Below are positions 61,197 through 64,000 of a DNA stretch of 64,000 nt, piece after piece; within the stretch, counting starts at the first letter, position 1, and every line of letters begins with the position of its first letter. A program made the translations under genes and the position numbers. The notes under the pieces are model-generated. The model was given only the letters and a program-made list of their open reading frames with translations. It made no database searches and was not told where the DNA came from. Origin of the DNA: Nocardioides acrostichi (GTDB lineage: Bacteria > Actinomycetota > Actinomycetes > Propionibacteriales > Nocardioidaceae); assembly GCF_015319165.1 (NCBI RefSeq), contig NZ_JADIVZ010000001.1, forward strand, positions 124,001-188,000, read 5' to 3'.

Positions 61197-62404
61197 GCGC
61201 CGTCACCGTCTTCGAGAGCACCGACACCGTGCCCGTGCTCACCGCGGACGACGCCGTTCGTGCCGCGCAGCGGCTCTCGGCCGAGCTGGCCACCGGCGCC
61301 GCTCTGCGTGATGCCGAGCGACTGCTCCCCGCCCGCGAGATCGACCTCCTGCGTCGCTCCGGCCTGCTGGCGATCACGGTGCCGGCCTCGCTCGGTGGGG
61401 CGGACCTGCCCACCGAGGTGGTGGCGGAGGTGTTCCGGCTGCTCGCGGAGGGCGACCCCAGCGTCGCGCAGATCCCCCACAGTCACTTCGTCTACGTCAA
61501 CCTCCTGCGAGTCAACGGCACCCCGGCGCAGCGCGAGACGGTGCTCGGCGACGTGCTGTGCGGGGCCCTGATCGGCAACGCGCAGTCGGAGCTGCGCAGC
61601 AAGCACGCGCGCGACCACGCCACGACCCTCCACCCGCGCCCCGACGGCGACTGGACGCTGTCGGGCGAGAAGGCGTACTGCACCGGTGCCCTGTTCGCCG
61701 ACTGGGTTCCCGTGCTCGCACACAAGGGGCCGGGTGGTCCGAAGCAGGCGGCGTGGGTGCGGCGCGACGACCACGGCGTCCGGGTGGTCGACGACTGGGA
61801 CGGCATGGGGCAACGCACCACCGCCTCGGGGCGGGTGCTGCTCGACTCGGTGCGCGTGGACGAAGCCCTCCTGACGCCCTACCCGACGTTCGAGGGCCCG
61901 CAGACCTACGGCGCGTTCGCGCAGGTGCTGCACGCCGCCCTGGACGCCGGCATCGCCCGCGCCGCTCTCGGCGAGGCGGCCCGCTTCGTCACGACGAAGA
62001 GCCGGCCCTACCCCGACGCCGGGGTCGAGCGCCACGCCGACGACCCGCTCGTCGTGCACGCGTTCGGGGAGATGGAGGTCGCCGTCCGCGGCGCCGAGGC
62101 GCTGGTCGCGGAGGCCGCCCGCGCCGTCGACCGGGCCAACGCCCGCCTCACCGCCGACACGGCGGGCGAAGCGTCCCTGGCGGTCGCCGCGGCACGCGCG
62201 GCCACGACGACGGCATCGGTCGACGTCTCCTCACGCCTCTTCGAGGTGGCCGGAACCCGAGCGGCGCTGGACCGGCTCAACCTGCACCGGCACTGGCGCA
62301 ACGCCCGCACCCACACCCTGCACGACCCCGCCTCGTGGAAGGTGCAGCACCTGGGCCGCTGGGCGGTCGACGGCGTGCTGCCACCGAGCCACGGCCAACT
62401 CTGA
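61193..62404 (+). CDS. SfnB-family acyl-CoA-dehydrogenase-like flavoenzyme
   Basis: Protein of 403 aa of the group that includes SfnB and DszC. N-terminal helical domain (about 20-120, REIDLLRRSGLLAITVPASLGGADLPTEVVAEVF), central beta domain (SGEKAYCTGALFADWVPVLA; MGQRTTASGRVLLDSVRVDE), and C-terminal four-helix bundle ending NLHRHWRNARTHTLHDPASWK with the conserved HxWRNxR-type segment. Members use reduced flavin and oxygen on organosulfur compounds; the exact step is unproven for many. It is coupled to sfnG by ATGA, and a decayed paralogue lies 1.7 kb upstream. Confidence 0.85.
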   Translation: MSAVTVFESTDTVPVLTADDAVRAAQRLSAELATGAALRDAERLLPAREIDLLRRSGLLAITVPASLGGADLPTEVVAEVFRLLAEGDPSVAQIPHSHFVYVNLLRVNGTPAQRETVLGDVLCGALIGNAQSELRSKHARDHATTLHPRPDGDWTLSGEKAYCTGALFADWVPVLAHKGPGGPKQAAWVRRDDHGVRVVDDWDGMGQRTTASGRVLLDSVRVDEALLTPYPTFEGPQTYGAFAQVLHAALDAGIARAALGEAARFVTTKSRPYPDAGVERHADDPLVVHAFGEMEVAVRGAEALVAEAARAVDRANARLTADTAGEASLAVAAARAATTTASVDVSSRLFEVAGTRAALDRLNLHRHWRNARTHTLHDPASWKVQHLGRWAVDGVLPPSHGQL

Positions 62405-62432
62405 CCCTTCCCCCTCACGAGAGGAGCTCGTC

Positions 62433-63602
62433 ATGAGCCACCCACTCACGTTCCACTGGTTCCTGCCCACCAACGGCGGCGACGGCCGTCATGTCGTCGG
62501 CGGCGGCCACGGTCTCGCGGCCGGAGCCGCTGGGCGCCCCGCCGACGTGCCCTACCTCGGCCAGGTCGCCCGGGCCGCCGAGACGATGGGCTTCGAGGCC
62601 GCGCTGACCCCCACCGGCGCCTGGTGCGAGGATGCCTGGCTCTCGACCGCCATGCTCAGCCAGGTCTCCGAGCGGCTGAAGTTCCTGGTCGCCTTCCGGC
62701 CGGGTCTGGTCTCGCCGTTCCTGGCCGCCCAGATGGCCGGCACGTTCCAGCAGCTCTCCGGCGGCCGGCTGCTGCTCAACGTCGTCACCGGAGGCGAGGA
62801 CCACGAGCAGCGCATGTTCGGCGACTTCGACGACAAGGAGGCACGCTACGAGCGGTGTGCGGAATTCCTCGAGATCGTCACGCGGCTGTGGCGCGGTGAG
62901 ACCGTCGACTTCGAGGGCCAGCACCTGCGGGTCGAGGCCGCCACGCTGAACCAGCGCCCCGACCCCCGCCCCGACATCTACTTCGGGGGCTCCTCACCGG
63001 CCGCCGGGCGGGTGGCCGCGAAGTACGCCGACGTCTACCTCACCTGGGGCGAGCCCCCGGCCGCGGTGGCCGAGAAGATCGCCTGGATCCGCGAGCTCGC
63101 TCGCGAGGAGGGCCGCGAGGAGCAGGTGCGCTTCGGCATCCGCATGCACACCATCACCCGCGACACCTCCGAGGAGGCCTGGGCCGAGGCCGACCGGCTG
63201 CTGGCAGGCATCTCCGACGACGACATCGCCCGGGTGCGCAGCGGCCTGCTGCGCAGCGGGTCGGTGGGACAGCAGCGGATGCTCGAGCTCAGCGGTGGCA
63301 CCCGCTCCGACCTCGAGATCCACCCCAACGTGTGGGCCGGCGTGGGGCTGGTCCGCGGGGGCGCCGGCACGGCGCTCGTGGGGAGCCACGAGGAGGTCGC
63401 CGATCGCATCGAGGAGTACGCCGACCTCGGCATCGAGGAGTTCGTGCTCTCGGCCTACCCGCACCTCGAGGGCGCCTACTGGTTCGGGGAGGGCGTGTTG
63501 CCGATCCTGGCCGAGCGCGGTCGCTGGCAGCACCCCGCGCCCTCCGTCGGGCGCGAGCACAGCGTGCCCTTCGGCGAGGCCGGACGGCGGGCCGCGTCGT
63601 GA
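62433..63602 (+). CDS. ssuD: FMNH2-dependent alkanesulfonate monooxygenase (SsuD-like)
   Basis: Luciferase-like monooxygenase, 389 aa, matching SsuD: FHWFLPTNGGDGRHVVGG at the start, SERLKFLVAFRPGLVSPFLAAQMAGTFQQLSGGRLLLNVVTGGEDHEQRMFGDF, PDIYFGGSSPAAGRVAAKYADVYLTWGEPP and GSHEEVADRIEEYADLGIEEFVLSAYPHLEGAY. It releases sulfite from C1-C14 alkanesulfonates using FMNH2 and O2. The ATG has GAGAGGAG upstream. The stop overlaps the flavin reductase start by GTGA. No SsuABC transporter gene is adjacent inside the window. Confidence 0.93.
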   Translation: MSHPLTFHWFLPTNGGDGRHVVGGGHGLAAGAAGRPADVPYLGQVARAAETMGFEAALTPTGAWCEDAWLSTAMLSQVSERLKFLVAFRPGLVSPFLAAQMAGTFQQLSGGRLLLNVVTGGEDHEQRMFGDFDDKEARYERCAEFLEIVTRLWRGETVDFEGQHLRVEAATLNQRPDPRPDIYFGGSSPAAGRVAAKYADVYLTWGEPPAAVAEKIAWIRELAREEGREEQVRFGIRMHTITRDTSEEAWAEADRLLAGISDDDIARVRSGLLRSGSVGQQRMLELSGGTRSDLEIHPNVWAGVGLVRGGAGTALVGSHEEVADRIEEYADLGIEEFVLSAYPHLEGAYWFGEGVLPILAERGRWQHPAPSVGREHSVPFGEAGRRAAS

Positions 63603-64000
63603 GCGGCGCCGGCACGATGGGCAGCGTCGCCGTGGTCTGCGGCAACCCCCGCCCGGAATCGCGCACCCTGACGGCGGCCCGCTACCTCGCCACCTCGCTC
63701 ACGGGTGGCGACTGCGAGTGCGTCGTCGACCTCGCCACCTTCGGTCAGCGACTGCTCGACCCCGACGACCCCGACGTGGCGCACGCCGTGCACCGCGTCG
63801 GCGCGGCCGAGCTGGTGATCGTCGCCTCGCCGACCTACAAGGCCACCTACACCGGGCTGCTCAAGGTGTTCCTCGACCGGTTCGCCGGCGGCACGGGGCT
63901 GGCTGGCGTGGCCGTGCCGCTCATGCTGGGCGGATCGCCGCACCACGCCCTGGCGCCCGAGCTGCACCTACGGCCGCTCCTGGTCGAGCTCGGCGCCCCA
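63599..64000 (+). CDS. NADPH-dependent FMN reductase (SsuE/MsuE-like), 3' end outside window
   Basis: About 134 residues are visible. The start is GTG 63599, overlapping the ssuD stop, or ATG 63620 (GSVAVVCGNPRPESRTLTAARYLA), which matches the flavodoxin-fold opening better. The phosphate-binding GNPRPESRT and the flavin-contacting IVASPTYKATYTGLLKVFLDRF are conserved, and VPLMLGGSPHHALAPELHLRPLLVELGA is typical of MsuE/SsuE proteins. It supplies FMNH2 to the two luciferase-like monooxygenases and probably to the SfnB-like enzyme. It runs off the right edge. Confidence 0.88.
   Translation, partial: MSGAGTMGSVAVVCGNPRPESRTLTAARYLATSLTGGDCECVVDLATFGQRLLDPDDPDVAHAVHRVGAAELVIVASPTYKATYTGLLKVFLDRFAGGTGLAGVAVPLMLGGSPHHALAPELHLRPLLVELGAP

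Overview
The window is GC-rich, densely packed DNA with many GTG starts, ATGA/GTGA start-stop overlaps and apparently leaderless genes. Together with the gene content (ChoD-type cholesterol oxidase near guaA, DUF3000 and RNase D beside hemE, ThrE, OmpR-type two-component system, VapBC) this points to an actinomycete. The intergenic repeats built on GGTGGTTGAGCC suggest the Propionibacteriales/Nocardioidaceae, but that assignment is inference.

Layout. 1-8.3 kb: a truncated membrane molybdenum oxidoreductase gene, divergent from an aminoglycoside-type phosphotransferase / unknown / aldehyde dehydrogenase operon, then a succinate-semialdehyde-type dehydrogenase coupled to a ChoD-like GMC oxidoreductase. 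The two operons share a TTGACAAAT promoter element, and the first also carries a site fitting the KstR (sterol regulon) consensus, so this looks like a lipid or sterol oxidation block. 8.6-16.8 kb: guaA with a triple GTAAC dyad in front, an exported M11-like metalloprotease, an odd zinc-knuckle SDR, a VapBC pair, a VOC protein and an exported alpha/beta hydrolase. 16.9-23.6 kb: a translationally coupled anti-sigma-like / ECF sigma / flavin oxidoreductase operon, a secreted S53 protease, a ThrE-type exporter and a DUF402 protein. 23.7-32.1 kb: a Baeyer-Villiger-type monooxygenase and SDR divergent from a TetR regulator, ornithine aminotransferase, a two-component system and a KstD-like flavoprotein.

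32.3-38.1 kb is the most unusual part. Two overlapping genes for large secreted proteins share a six-cysteine domain that I do not recognise. They are followed by a decayed sigma-factor locus and a 0.7 kb array of nested 271-274 bp repeats. 38.1-48.5 kb: a Tat-exported amidase, a GTPase coupled to HrpA helicase, a decayed gene, and a symporter coupled to a PLP decarboxylase. Oppositely oriented arrays of a 22-bp repeat flank the block from 40.0 to 47.8 kb.

48.6-59.4 kb: a NitT/TauT-type ABC importer, a PemK/MazF-like protein without a visible antitoxin, an orphan solute-binding lipoprotein, RNase D, DUF3000, hemE, a DUF4349 lipoprotein and a LysR regulator. 59.5-64 kb: an organosulfur acquisition operon (SfnG-type dimethyl-sulfone monooxygenase, SfnB-like flavoenzyme, SsuD-type sulfonate monooxygenase, FMN reductase) that starts with a decayed second copy of the SfnB-like gene. 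LysR, divergent from it, is its likely regulator. No rRNA, tRNA, CRISPR array, IS element or prophage was seen.
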